Shown in pieces: positions 14,956-26,925 of a DNA stretch of 64,000 nt. A model generated the notes under the pieces. That model saw nothing but the letters and a program-made list of their open reading frames with translations. It was not told the origin of the DNA and made no database searches. Made by a program: the position numbers and the translations under genes. Source of the DNA: Karstenula rhodostoma CBS 690.94 (taxonomy: Eukaryota > Ascomycota > Dothideomycetes > Pleosporales > Didymosphaeriaceae); assembly GCA_010093485.1 (NCBI GenBank), contig MU001510.1, positions 265,709 to 329,708 on the forward strand, written 5' to 3'. Position 1 is the stretch's first letter. Each line of letters opens with the position of its first letter.

Positions 14956-17900
14956 GTAGTTCTTTTAAATAAATAAGAGTATTAGGCTTATAAAGACTTT
15001 ATAATAATACTAAAATATACTTATCTATTACCCCTAAAGTAATTAGTAACTAATAGTATATATAGAATAAAAGTATATTTACCTAATTACTAGTATATAA
15101 AGAAAAATATATAAATATAGCTTAGAAAAAACTAGTTCTTCTAATTTAATAAAATTCTCCTTATAGTATATAATAGTTATAGCTAATAGTTTACTAACCT
15201 TATTATTTAACTATATACTAGAAATCTAATTTAGTCCTTAGATAATAAAAAACTTATCCTCTATAAAAAAAATTAAGTTAGTAAATTTACTTTTAAGGGT
15301 ATAAAATATAGTATACTTTAGGTTAAAATATAGGAGGTAATTAAAATATATAACTATAAGCTATTTAATAGAATAGTATAATTAGAATAGTAGTTTTAGA
15401 GTATAGTAGAAGATATATTTATTTTATTAGAAATATAAAGCCTTATTACTAACTAGACTAGTATACTAAAGGAGCTTAGTTAGACTATATAGCTAGTTAT
15501 AGTAGTTAATAAGGATAAAGATATAGATAGTTAATAATATCTAAATAGGGATACTAATATATAAAAAAATAATAATAAAAATATAAAATTCTATTTTTAA
15601 TTTAATTTATAGTATAGAGTCTTTATACTATATACTCTTATATAATAATAGTATATAAAAGACTATAATATTTATACTTTTTTAATAAATAAAGTATTAC
15701 TATATATATATCTAGTATAAATAGATAAATATACTAGATATTATAATAGATTATACTAAAGAATTAATTTTATAAAATATAGTAATTTATTATAGTTTTT
15801 AGTAAAAGAACCTTATAGGTAAAGTATAGCTTAGTAGTATAAAAATAACTATAAAATAGAATATAAATATTATAGATTATAGTAATTTATTATATTATTT
15901 AGTAGTTAAATCTAATATAAATAGTATAGAATAGAAATATAAATATATATATAGTATAAATAAAAAGGAATATAAGTAAGAGCTATTTAGTAAAAATATA
16001 AAATTATACTATATAATAAAGTAATTTATAGTAAAATAGTATAAAATATACTAAGTATTATTTATTAGCTAGAAAGAGTAACTATACTAGTTTAAAATAA
16101 GTTAGACTACTAAACTAAGCTTATATAATAAATAAGATAAAATAATAATAATAAAAAACTAATACTTTTTTTTTATACTATATAATCTTTATAATACTAT
16201 TAATTTTTAATATACTATATAGGTATCTATAGCTATAGTAAAGTAAAGACTAGCTATAATAGTCTAGATTAAAAATATAGTAGAATAGTATAAGTAGATA
16301 ATAATAAACTATTTATAATAAATACTTAAGAGTATTATAAGGAGTAGACTTTAACTATAAAAATAATAAGTTAGTATATAGAATAAAATAATATAATATA
16401 TCCTCTACTACTATATAGAATCTCCTATATCTAGTAAATACTTACCTTATTACCTATTACCTCTATTATAAACTTCTTATCCTCCTTAGTTTCTTTCTTA
16501 TTATTATAGTAATTTTATATACTCTATATCTTCTATTACTATAGTATATATCTATAGCTAAGAGATAATAAATATTATATTACTAGCTAATCTAACTTAT
16601 ATAGTTTAAGTATTTCCTTTATACCTATATATACTTTAGATTTAGATCTTAACTAGCTCTTAACTTCTTAGATATTATAACTATTACCTATTATTATTAT
16701 TATTATTTAAATACTTTTACTATACTTTTTTACTTTATTATAGGTATTAATTATTAGTATCCCTAGATAGATAATAGGGAATAGGTATATTACTACCTAT
16801 ATAGGCTTATTAGTTAGGTTAATCCTAAGGTATAGATAATATATTAGTAAGCCTAAAACTATAAGTATTATACTATATTATTAAATAGGATTTATAGTAT
16901 ACTAGGAATAGATATTTTACTTATATTCTTTTCTCTTTTTATATATATACTATTAATAACTAATAGAGTATAGAATAGAAGAAAATAATATAGATAGTAA
17001 TATCTATCTATATATATTTTTCTTCTAGTCTTAATAAAAACTATCCTTTTTAATATCTTATTAACTCTTTATTATTAGATTTCTTATATATTAGTAGGTA
17101 TATATTAAACCTATTTTAACTAGCTTAATACTATACCCTTTTTAGTTAGCCTATATATAGATACTAAGTAAGTCTTAGTTATTTTTTTAGTCCCCCTTTA
17201 TTTATATATTAGTAAAGTATAATATACCTTTTTATCCTCTTTACTTTATTAATTTATCTATCCTTATAGTAATTATATATAATATATATATATCCTCTAT
17301 AAGGTCTATAAGAATTTAATATTATTTAGTTATACCCCTTAAATAAATACTTATAGGATAGTATATAATAAGGTACTTATTAAATTATAAATAGATAAGT
17401 AGTTTAAGATTTTTTAGAACTACTTTTATTTAATATTTTAGAATAAGGAAAAGGTAAAGGTTTAGTATAATAGAATTATATTTAGAATCTAGATAATAGT
17501 AGTATATAATTTAAAAAATATATATAGACCTAATAATAAGTATAATAAATAGAGAAAAAATTTAAAATTAAAGTATATTAACTTTACTATAAAATATATA
17601 ATAGAGAGAATTAGTTACCTCCTTTATAAATACTAATATAACTAGTATAACTAGATTTTATATATTCTATATTAATACTAGTCTACTAACTTATATTTAA
17701 AATATCTAGTATACTTTTAGTAAGAATAGACTAAGTTTCTAGATATATAATAAAAGATTAAAAGTTTTTTCTATTTAGTTTTTATTTTTTATTTAATATA
17801 ACTATATTTCTATAATAATTAGCTAAAAAGATAGAAAGATTAAGTTAATTTTAGTTATATTTAATATACTTAAAAATATTATTTATATAAACCTTATTAT

Positions 17901-20900
17901 ATTAGGTCTAAAGATAGTATAATTTAATATATAATTATCTAATATTTTAAAACTAAGAAAGATTAGAACTACTATTATATTATAGACTAAGGTATAGTAA
18001 CTACTAGCTAATAAAATATTAGAATAGAATATTATAGTAGCTTCCCTAAATATTATACTAAAGGATATATATATTTTTACCCTACTTCTATATAATATTA
18101 TACTAATAAATCTACTAAATAAGACTTTTATTAAACTATATAATAAAATCTAAATATAAGGTATTAGGAATAATATAGACTCTACTAATAAAGCTATTAG
18201 TAACTATTATAATAAGGCTAGTAGTTAAGAAAATAATAGTAGTATATAGCTAGAATAAAAAGATAAGAACTTAGTATTAATAGATAGAAATTTAGTATAA
18301 ATTATAATAAATTAATATTTAATAGCCTCTAGTCTATTAGTATAAAGGATATTATCTAGTCTACTCTCTATTATTATTAATTTCTTAGATACTAAATAAA
18401 GGTAATAAGAACTATCTAAAGATTTATATAATAATAATAAATTATTAAGCTTATATTTTAATATACTAGTTTATAACTTAAGGATAGATTCGTAAACCCT
18501 TAATAATTATATAATAAGTATAAGCTATTTATTTCTATAAATATTACTATTACTATATATAACTTTATTATATAATCTAATACTAGTAGATATAAATAGA
18601 GTAAAAGTAATTATAAAAATAAATAAAGTAAACCTATTTACTAGTAGTAAAGTCTAGAATATAGAATTTAGATAGAGTTTAATATAAAAATAATTAGAGA
18701 AACTTAAATATATATTATAGTAAGTTATTATAAATTTATACCCTACTAGAACTATACTAATAACTATATATAAGGTAAATACTACTATTAATATTAAATT
18801 TAGCTAGATATATATCTAAATAACTATAAAGTTATATTTTATAATAACTAATATATTTATACTTAATAAAGATATATTTATAATATTCTATAAACTAATT
18901 TTATTCCCTTTAATATAGAGCTTTATATCTAGAGTAGAAATATTTATCTACTAATAAATAGTACTAGCTAAGATAGTTATTTAAATATTTAGAGGTAGTA
19001 GTAATAGATCTAGATCTAGTATAAGAAAGTTATATCTATACCTTTTAAATTTTATTATAAAATACTAGATTATTTAATAATATTTTAGTATTTAGTAATA
19101 TTAATAGGGCCTTCTAGTAAAGTCTTACCTATAAAAAGACTAGAATAGTATTTATTTAAGCTAAAATTTATACTTACTTCCTTATTTATACTTATTATAT
19201 TCTTAAATATATATATATAAAATACTAATAGAATATAATTAGTTTCTTATAGTTATAAATACTAGTAGTAGCTAGATAAATATTATATTAAGTCTATTAT
19301 ACTAGGCCCTTATAGTAAAATATAAGGTATTACTATTCTACTTTATAATTAAATATAAACTAATAAGATATATTATATATAACTAACTTAAAATATATTA
19401 CTAGTAGAAGGTATAATAAAATAAAGAGAATATAGAGTATAAATAGCTATAATAATATAATTTATTTAAAGGCTTTATACTACTACCCCTATAAAAAGTA
19501 GTAGATATTATAGTCTTTTTAGAGCTTTTTAATAATAAACTAGCTATTATATATATAAAACTATAATATAGTAATTTAGCTAGTAGTATAGATAATAGTA
19601 AAAGTCTAAAATAAATATATAATCTTTATAAGTTTAAAAGAAGATTTATAGTATAATATAAAGTAAATACTTATATAAAGTATAGCCCCCCTTTAATAAA
19701 AATACTAAGTAATATAATATTCTAGAAATTAAGTTTAAAAGTATAGATAGTCTATACTCTACTTATACTATAAATTATATAATAGAAGTTTAAAAAGACT
19801 AGAGCTATTATATTTATAGCTAATTACTATATAAATCTAAGTAAGGCCCTAATTAATATAGGGGATATTATATAGAATAAAAGCTATAATATCTATTTAA
19901 TAAAGTCTAAAATATTTAAAATTCTATATAAATTCTAGTATTAAAAGATAACTTAAAATAACTTTAGTCTAACTATCTATTAAATTATATTAGGTATTAT
20001 ATATAAAAATAATACTAGAATTTTTATAAACTATTTTTTCTACTTTATAGCTTAGAAGTTCTAGTAATCTAGTAATATAAATAACTTTCTAAATAAAATA
20101 TATAGAGTAAAGTATATTAATATTCTCTAGTATTTTACCTATAAATATAGTATAGCTAAGTAAAAGACTATTAGTATTTAAAAGTCTATAAAGTAAAAGA
20201 TACTATTATATCCTTATAAAAAGTTATTTATAGTATTTAATATAATTTAAAAAGATAATATATAAGTAGTTTATAATATAAAGAAAATAGGCTAAATATA
20301 TAATATATTTTAAAACCCTAAGTTTATTAAATATAATAAAATAATAGCTAATATTATATAGACTTTATTTATTAAGTATAATAAGTTTATAAAGAAACTT
20401 AATAGAAAGTTTTTACTATAGACTATTAATATTAACCTTATCTAGTAGAATATATCTATTAAATATAATATAGTAAGTAGAGAAGTATTTTAAAATATAG
20501 TTTAGATAGTATAGAAAGAATAAAAGAACTATATTATAATAAAAGAAAATAAAATTATTAATATTAGTATATTAAAATTCTATTATAATTTCTATATTAT
20601 AAATATTTTACTATTACTAGTATAATTTTATAAAGAGTATAATATTAATATCTATACTAATAACTTTAATTTAGTTTATAAAAATATCTAAGCTTCTCTA
20701 CTCTTTATATATTTTAATAAAGTAGTTAAGAGTAATATAAAATAAATCTAGATTAAAAAGTATATCTATAAAGTAAAAAAAACTATAAAAAATTAATAAT
20801 TAGAACTTAGCTCTAATAGGAAGTTCTATTAAAATAAAATATTATTTAAAATTAAAATATCTATTATAGCCCTCCTCTATATTATTATAAATATACTATA

Positions 20901-21685
20901 TATTACTATAAGTTATTATACTAATAATAATAGGGTATCTAAAATCTACTATATAATATAATAGATATAACTACTAAACTTTACTCTATAAACTAAGTTA
21001 TAAATAGTAAAATAAATATTATATTTATTTATAGTAGTTTTATATTTCTAGAGTAGTAAATTATAATTAATATATTTAATAATTTAGATAGTATACTAAG
21101 GATTATTATATCTAATACTAACTTATATACTAAGGATATTAATCTAGTAGAAATAAATATTATACTTATTAACTTACTACTACTAAAGATTAAAAAGTTT
21201 AAATAATTTATTTAAAGACCTATATATATAAAGTAAAAAGAGCTAAAAGTAATTATTTTACTATTTTATAATATAAATAGCTAAGTAGATATATATATAA
21301 TAAAGTATAAGTAATTTTTAGAGAAAATTAATAAAATTATTATAAAAGATATTATAAATATAAATATTCTTAAAAAGGATAGTAATATAGTAGCTAGTAT
21401 AAGTAATAAAGAATAGTATTAGACTAAAATATAAAATAAAAAGATTATAATATAAATAAAAATATAAATACTAGTAATAAAAATTATTTTAAAATAAAAA
21501 TATATATTATAAGTAAAATATATATAGTAAATTATAGTAATTTAAACTAATATTAAAATAAAGAGCTAATAATATTAGAATATAATACTAAGATATACTA
21601 ATAGAGGTTAATTACTAACTAAAAACTATAGTAGTAGACTTTATAACTTTTTAGACTATAATAATTATAGTAAATTATACTAAAT
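14956..21685 (+). mobile_element. Unclassified 6 kb repeat, copy B
   Basis: This is the second direct copy of the element at 8,000-14,062. It is interrupted at 16,408-17,290 by an 883 bp insertion; without it the lengths of A and B are similar. Copy B also lacks about 120 bp present in copy A around 8,560-8,690. The two copies differ at many sites, consistent with independent RIP or long divergence. Confidence 0.8.
16408..17290 (-). mobile_element. Nested 883 bp insertion in copy B
   Basis: Copy A runs continuously through CCCTCTATAAGG near 9,610, while copy B is split at this point. TATCCTCTA occurs on both sides of the insert (16,399-16,407 and 17,291-17,299), which fits a target-site duplication. 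The insert is the reverse complement of the sequence at 1-780 and its outer end reappears at 21,945-22,090. I see no terminal inverted repeats and no coding frame, so a solo LTR is the leading idea. Confidence 0.8.
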
Positions 21686-21689
21686 TATT

Positions 21690-21900
21690 ATAAATTTATT
21701 TATATATATTTATATATACTTATATATATTTATATAGTTAGTATATAGTTATATATAGTTATATATATTTATATAGTTAATATATATTTATATATATTTA
21801 ATATATTTATATATATCTATATATACCTATATACTCTAGATAATATAGATATAAATATATATAAATATATATATCTATATAACTCTCCTAAAAAACTTTT
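21690..21900. repeat. Low-complexity TATATATTTA tract
   Basis: Irregular tandem repeats of TTTATATATA and TTATATAG fill this stretch at the end of copy B. It is simple AT sequence with no other structure. Confidence 0.8.
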
Positions 21901-21944
21901 TATAATATATATATATATAAAAATATAGGGCTAGCTAGTATATA

Positions 21945-22090
21945 CTAGATATCTAGGATACTTAGCCACTTTTTTAGTCCCCCTTTATTCGTGTATTAGT
22001 AAAGTATAACGTGCCTTTTTATCCCCCTTACTTAATTAATTTACTCACCCTTATAGTGATTATATATAATATATCTAGGGTACTTAATTA
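21945..22090 (+). mobile_element. Weakly mutated end fragment of the 883 bp repeat
   Basis: TTTTTTAGTCCCCCTTTATT and the following 90 bp match 17,184-17,285 in the same orientation. Unlike that copy, this one keeps CpG, TpG and CpA (TTCGTGTATTAG, AACGTGCC, CTCACCC), showing the pre-RIP state at several sites. Only the outer end of the unit is present. Confidence 0.75.
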
Positions 22091-23311
22091 TATATAAACG
22101 TGTGTAGGACTACACTAGCCGCCTATATATACTAGTAAGGTAAAAACTTTTAGTAATAAAAGTAAAGTATAGAAATACTAACCCTTATTATATAATAATT
22201 AATTATACTATTAACTAGCTTAATAGACTTCTAAAATAACTTAATAGTAAGTAATTAGACTCTTTTTAGAATTTTTATTATAGTAAAGCTAATAATAGTA
22301 TACCTAGATATAATAGTTACTTAATAGGTTAGACTTATTAAAAGGCTCCTTTAAAACTTAGAAATAGGTAAGGTAATTTATTAGAATTATATTAATTATA
22401 TTTAGAAGCTAAATAGATACTTTATCTAATATAATATATATTAATAGAGTAATTAAATTAAATAGTTTAATTATGTACATGTTATGCACTGTAAGGTAAC
22501 AAGACCAAGGTGTTGGTAATGTGGCGCTTTTTGATTTGCTTTTGAGGATGAGCTTTCAAGCAACAGCAGCAGCCCCACCCCCATCATCGTCTTGAGAATA
22601 CAATGGAAAACCTCCAAATTGCTTGCGTTTATCTCTCATCGAGCCAAGCTAGCTGCATCATGTGTTGTGTCTCTGGTCATTCTCACCTCGCGCAAAGTAT
22701 AACATCTTCCAAGTCGGGGTATGCAAGCTTTGGCTCTCAGACTACCCGCGCGGGCTATACGAGCTGCGGGTCGGCCCCTGACTTCTATGCAACGCATCGC
22801 TTTACGCAGCTGAGTTTGGCGACTGTCTCAAAGAAGGCGATGTCTGACGTCTCCCACGATCCAATCATCGTCTGTGCATCTACCAGTGCCATGGTACTGG
22901 TCTATCTTTGGATCGCAATCTCCACTCCGGAACTGCGACCCTCTGCACAGTCTCTCTGTCTATGTCAGGTACACCCAAATACGATTCGCTCAGGCCTTTC
23001 TTCACAATGCCCTGAAAGTGTGCCCCACTACGAAGCTGCATATGCATTCGTTCAATCATGAACTTGGTTACACATCAAGGATCATGTCGGCGACGCAATC
23101 GTGGGGTATGCTTTTTCCCGTCAAAAACCATCTTGTCGATCAAGACGCGACACCGTGATGATGCGAAGCTGAGCTTGGATGTCCCATGCAGGTGCGGAAT
23201 AGAGACTATGACTATGTATACATGCATCTAGGTCTCCATACCTTGACCGGACGAGATTCTCTGTTTAATCTCCAGCCGCTCGTTGTATGATATTCTGAAC
23301 ACGAATTTAGT
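22090..23311. other. AT/GC boundary and gene-free stretch
   Basis: The first 380 bp are still AT-rich and RIP-like. Composition changes abruptly near 22,470. From there to the start codon at 23,312 I see only unconvincing open frames, including one of 152 codons at 22,603-23,061 with no family resemblance. The last few hundred bases presumably hold the promoter of the following gene. Confidence 0.6.
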
Positions 23312-24578
23312 ATGGATTCACGTTTTGCGGTAGAATCATGGACGCTTTACGCACTGGGCGTCGGGCTGGTCTTCGCGAGACTGTGAGTCCGCTCTTCGAT
23401 GGCTGTGATGCGTTGGCGTTGATCGCGTCCCAGTATCTCCCGTCTCTCCACTCTAGGGTCGATTCGGAAGTTCCAGCTCCACGACTGGACTATGGTTCTA
23501 GCTGTTGTACGTATACCAAGTGGCAACTGGCGGTGAGCGTCGTTGATGATGCTAGGTACCCTTCACCGGCATGGTCTTTTCGGCGAACCAGACCTTCGAT
23601 TTCAACATTGCAGCCAAAACCACAACGCACGGGTTGAGGATGAGGTTTCTGCTAGAGGAATTCCAAGTGACGACAGTCTGGCTGCTTAAAGCCTGCCTGC
23701 TCATCCTGTATCGCCGCATAATGTGAGTCCAAACCAACGCACCACAAAACCGACCGTCTCTCCTAAACCTTCATAGTCCCACAACGAGAAGCAGGTCCAA
23801 GCGAAGACTAATACTCTGCGTTTCAATCTACTGTCTCATGTTGTACATACTCGCCGAAGCACTGCTCCCACTCTGGTGCACCCCCATGCGCGAGTACTGG
23901 AACCCCTCCGGGCAAAACAGTACGCCTAACCCCACCCAATCATCCATCATGATTAACTAACAATCGCCAGCACAATGCCTCACCTATCGCAACCACGCCA
24001 TCCTCGTGCTAGCGCTGGACACCACAACGATCCTGCCCACCTTCGTCCTCCCAGTGGCTTTCATCCCCACGCCCCACAAGCTCCTCCAAGCCGCGCTGGG
24101 CCTGCTTGGAACCGGCGTGCTGGCTTTTGCCATCCTGGCAAGGTACTATGTGCTCGTGCAGGCGCGGTCGTCGGTATACATGCACTGGTATATCGCGGAG
24201 GTCACGCTGATGATTCTCTTCACTAATCTGCCGTTTCTGAGCTCGCTGTTCACCACGACGGCGCGGGGAAGGGGAAAGGGTGTGGCGTTGAGTTCGTGGC
24301 CGAGGGAGTGTACGGAGGGCGGGGAGGTGCTGGGGTGGCAGTCGCGGAAGGAGAGCGCGGCGACGGGGGAGAGTACGATTTCGATGACGTCTCGGAAGGA
24401 AATGTCGGACAGTGGTGGTCCTACGCTACGCTCAGAATCTGAACATATGAGGGTTGTTGCTACTGTCCCGCTGGCGATGGTGCGCAGAATTTCTATCAAA
24501 GACTCGGTACAGGAGGTCGAGGTTGGTGGCAGGGAGAGAAGAACGTCCAGTGTGGGCTTGCTTCCACCGTTGCCCTGA
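23312..24578 (+). CDS. Rhodopsin-domain (SAT4/PTH11-like) integral membrane protein
   Basis: Predicted 353 aa protein from five exons: 23,312-23,382, 23,434-23,506, 23,556-23,722, 23,777-23,919 and 23,971-24,578. All four introns are GT-AG, 49-54 bp, and keep the frame. The translation begins MDSRFAVESWTLYALGVG, the first membrane segment, followed by a short cytoplasmic loop with RKFQLHDWTMVLA. HGLRMRFLLEEFQ leads into the segment TTVWLLKACLLILYRRI. Later come CTPMREYW and MHWYIAEVTLMILFTNLP, close to the conserved order of fungal SAT4-type rhodopsin-domain proteins with seven membrane helices. The last 110 or so residues are a polar, Ser/Glu-rich cytoplasmic tail. Function in this family is mostly unknown; some members are surface receptors. 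No retinal lysine was identified. It is the first gene after the AT-rich block and converges on the GST-like gene. Confidence 0.85.
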
Positions 24579-24823
24579 AGCTTCCACACATGCCCGGTTT
24601 CTCAGTGAATTAGCGTTTGGCTGCGGGGTCGCGATTGTATAAGTGACAATCTATGTTTCTCTGGGTGCTGAGTATTATTTGATAGGGTGCCGCTATACGT
24701 ACCCCTTTCCAGGGACAATGCATTAGTGTCCTGATATAGCATTGTAGCTGTTCGATAGAAAGTTGGAAATCCGTCAAACCCGAACTCTACTATTCTCCAG
24801 CATCCCACCTGCTCCCAGCAGAT

Positions 24824-25887
24824 CTACGTTTCCCGCTCCAGATACGGCGCAGCAGCTTCGTAAACCGTCCCAAACGCCGGTTCATAAGCGACGAGACGCT
24901 CAAAGATACCCTCATCAGCACGCTTCGCCCAATGCAACACCGCAACGAGTTGAAAATCAGCGTAAGAAACTGCAGAATCACATCACTACCATGCAAGGAG
25001 ACCATCACGGACACCCAACTCACCAGTATCGCCCAGAAAACACGGCCCTTCCGTCTCCCTCAGCAATGCAGCCACCCCGCCCCACGTAGTCTCCAACTCA
25101 GCCCACGCTTCGCCTGATTTCAGACGTCCGAGTTCATCCAGGGACATGCCAAAGAACTGCCTGCGCGTGCGCTCGTAGTACTCTGCGCTCCGTGGGTTGA
25201 GGAGGTTTCTGGGGACCAAAGGATACACTATCGATCCAATCAACTGTAGCACTTTCTGTGCCATAAAAATACGATATCCGTGACGTACTAACAGATAATG
25301 CCCAGCGCTGCATGATTCCCGTCGTGTGTTCCGCCACACGCGTGATGACCGGACTATCGAGGTGCAGAGAGGGATGAGCTGGCGGGCTGTAGTGCGCCTC
25401 TAGGTAGTCTCTGGGATATGTTAGTGTGTCTGATGGCCGTACAATCTGGGAGTGTACAGCGTTTACACAATGTTCTTCGAATCCATGATATGCGATCCAT
25501 CAGCTGTTGTCATGATGGGTATGGTGTACGGTAAACCTAGTCCTTCATTCGGCGGAACACCTCTGCGCATCTTCAGCGATGTACCTTGAAGCCTACACGA
25601 GACAAACTGACAATGATTTAGCTAGGGAAGCCACGTCCGCTGCGAAAGTGTCAGCATCGGCGGTAGACAACAAATCAGAATTTCCAAGTCTCGACATACG
25701 GTACTCAACCCATTGAGTGTCATAGTCGAGATTTTTGTAATTGAGCGCCATGCGGACTACGTGCCGTCAGTATTCTCTCTCATGTTGCCAGGGATATGAT
25801 AGATCTGCGCCGACCTTTCCAAGCGCTTGGGAGCCACGCCGCGCATGGCTCTTTGCTGGGGAAGTCGTATAGTATGATTTTCGGCAT
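24824..25887 (-). CDS. Glutathione S-transferase-like protein
   Basis: Predicted 253 aa from seven exons (minus strand): 25,887-25,815, 25,756-25,700, 25,639-25,608, 25,570-25,467, 25,410-25,293, 25,255-25,024 and 24,969-24,824. The N-terminus MPKIILYDFPSKEP starts a thioredoxin-like GST domain with VRMALNYK, GLPYTIPIM and ADGSHIMDS, typical of fungal GST-like proteins. The C-terminal helical domain contains YERTRRQFFGMSLDEL and SYADFQLVAVLHWAKR. It probably conjugates glutathione to xenobiotics or acts in a secondary metabolic step; the substrate is unknown. Two introns (25,571-25,607 and 25,256-25,292) are only 37 bp in this model, so these two junctions are the least certain. The gene converges on the rhodopsin-domain gene, with about 245 bp between stop codons. 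Confidence 0.85.
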
Positions 25888-26076
25888 GGGGGATGAGTTT
25901 GATCGATTAGTGCGCGCAAGTGGTGGAGAGCTCTATTGCTTTTATGGGACAGACAGCAGGGCGGATTTCGGAGGGGGCCAATCCCGATAAGCTACCTTAG
26001 CTTTGCGCTATACTTTGCGATCTTTGAAGACGGCCATGCGAAACCACTAGTACAGTAATCTATACCATTGCCCGCT

Positions 26077-26238
26077 AACAGGTAGTGCAATAATTATTGA
26101 GCGCTGTAATGATGACTAATACTTTGCCACCCTAATTCTTCCTTGCGAGACCTGTTCTCCTCCAGTAGAATTACTAGAATTGTATTAGTAAGGTATAAGT
26201 CATTATTACAGCGCTCAATAATTATTGCACCACCTGTT
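26077..26238. mobile_element. 162 bp MITE with long terminal inverted repeats
   Basis: The left arm AACAGGTAGTGCAATAATTA (26,077 onward) continues through TTGAGCGCTGTAATGATGAC and is matched by the reverse complement of the right arm ending at 26,238, with only a few differences over about 40 bp. The middle is about 80 bp with no coding capacity. This structure fits a miniature inverted-repeat transposable element. A clear target duplication was not identified. It lies in the upstream region of both neighbouring genes (start codons at 25,887 and 26,926) and is not RIP-mutated. Confidence 0.85.
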
Positions 26239-26925
26239 GCCGCGGGGAAGGGATAGTGCATAGAGTACTCAAGTAGTCCACGAAGATGCAATAGGTATGG
26301 GTGTTACCGAAGCTTAATAGGATAAGCGCCGAGTCTGGACCCCACGTCTTCGGTTCCGCAACTCGTTCATGTACGGAGTGGAGTCTGGATACTGGTTCCG
26401 TCTTGTTCTCGTCTAATGTACAGCGCGAGCAGCAAGGTCTCAATTCGTCACGAGTTGGGGCCGCAGAGCCCGGCCGTCGACTCCACGAGGCATGACTCGG
26501 GCTGCGCCGCAGTCATAGCGAGATCTGGAGATCGAAGAGAACGCCGAGCCTCACGGAGTTGACTGGAGCACCAAGGCAGGATCAAGTGTAAGCACTTGCG
26601 ACACCGTGAAGTGCATTGGTAGCTGTTCAGCGGGCTCGCAATCCCCGACGCGCCGATGCGGTGGAATGCCACCCACTAGACTCCGCCACGACGTGGAACT
26701 CCTCTGCGCTTTTTCGTGAAGACGGGCAAAACAGGGTCGGCTGGACCATTGAGGCGGTCACCGTCGTCTGTATAAGAAGAGAAGAGACCCTTGAGACACT
26801 GTCACTGTCGCATTGCACTCAACACCAAGCTTCAATCATTTGCTTTCAACCCCGCAAACAATTTTCGTAACCGCGTGATCAACCACACTTCTACCGTTTC
26901 ACCAATTGAATTGTCCGAATCCAAG
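26239..26925. other. Upstream region of EthD-like gene
   Basis: No convincing gene is present; the open frames here overlap on both strands and lack family resemblance. A TATA-like GTATAAGAAG at about 26,769, some 155 bp before the start codon, is a candidate promoter element for the EthD-like gene. Confidence 0.4.

Larger units (their letters stand above)
1..22470. repeat. RIP-degenerated AT-rich transposon block
   Basis: This block is extremely AT-rich and nearly lacks CpA and TpG; I found CpA only at isolated points, for example near 13,298 and 13,757, before the last 500 bases. CpG is also rare (for example near 4,323, 5,557, 11,265 and 18,491). CpA-to-TpA change on both strands is the known signature of RIP in Pezizomycotina. 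No frame is open for long, and TAA and TAG occur constantly. The block ends sharply near 22,470, where the sequence becomes ordinary mixed composition within a few bases. The repeated copies listed separately explain why RIP acted here. The left end continues outside the window. Confidence 0.95.

Noticed and set aside
16408..17290. 883 bp unit as a TIR-bearing DNA transposon
   Set aside because: The two ends do not match as inverted repeats, even allowing for RIP changes.
1..22470. Centromere or mitochondrial insertion as explanation of the AT-rich block
   Set aside because: Gypsy RT/RNase H remains, multiple repeat copies and CpA depletion are explained by RIP of transposons; no mitochondrial gene seen. 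A centromere role cannot be judged from 22 kb.
22603..23061. 152-codon open frame just right of the AT-rich block
   Set aside because: Composition and order of residues look random, no family resemblance, no intron signals, and a second overlapping frame is equally long.
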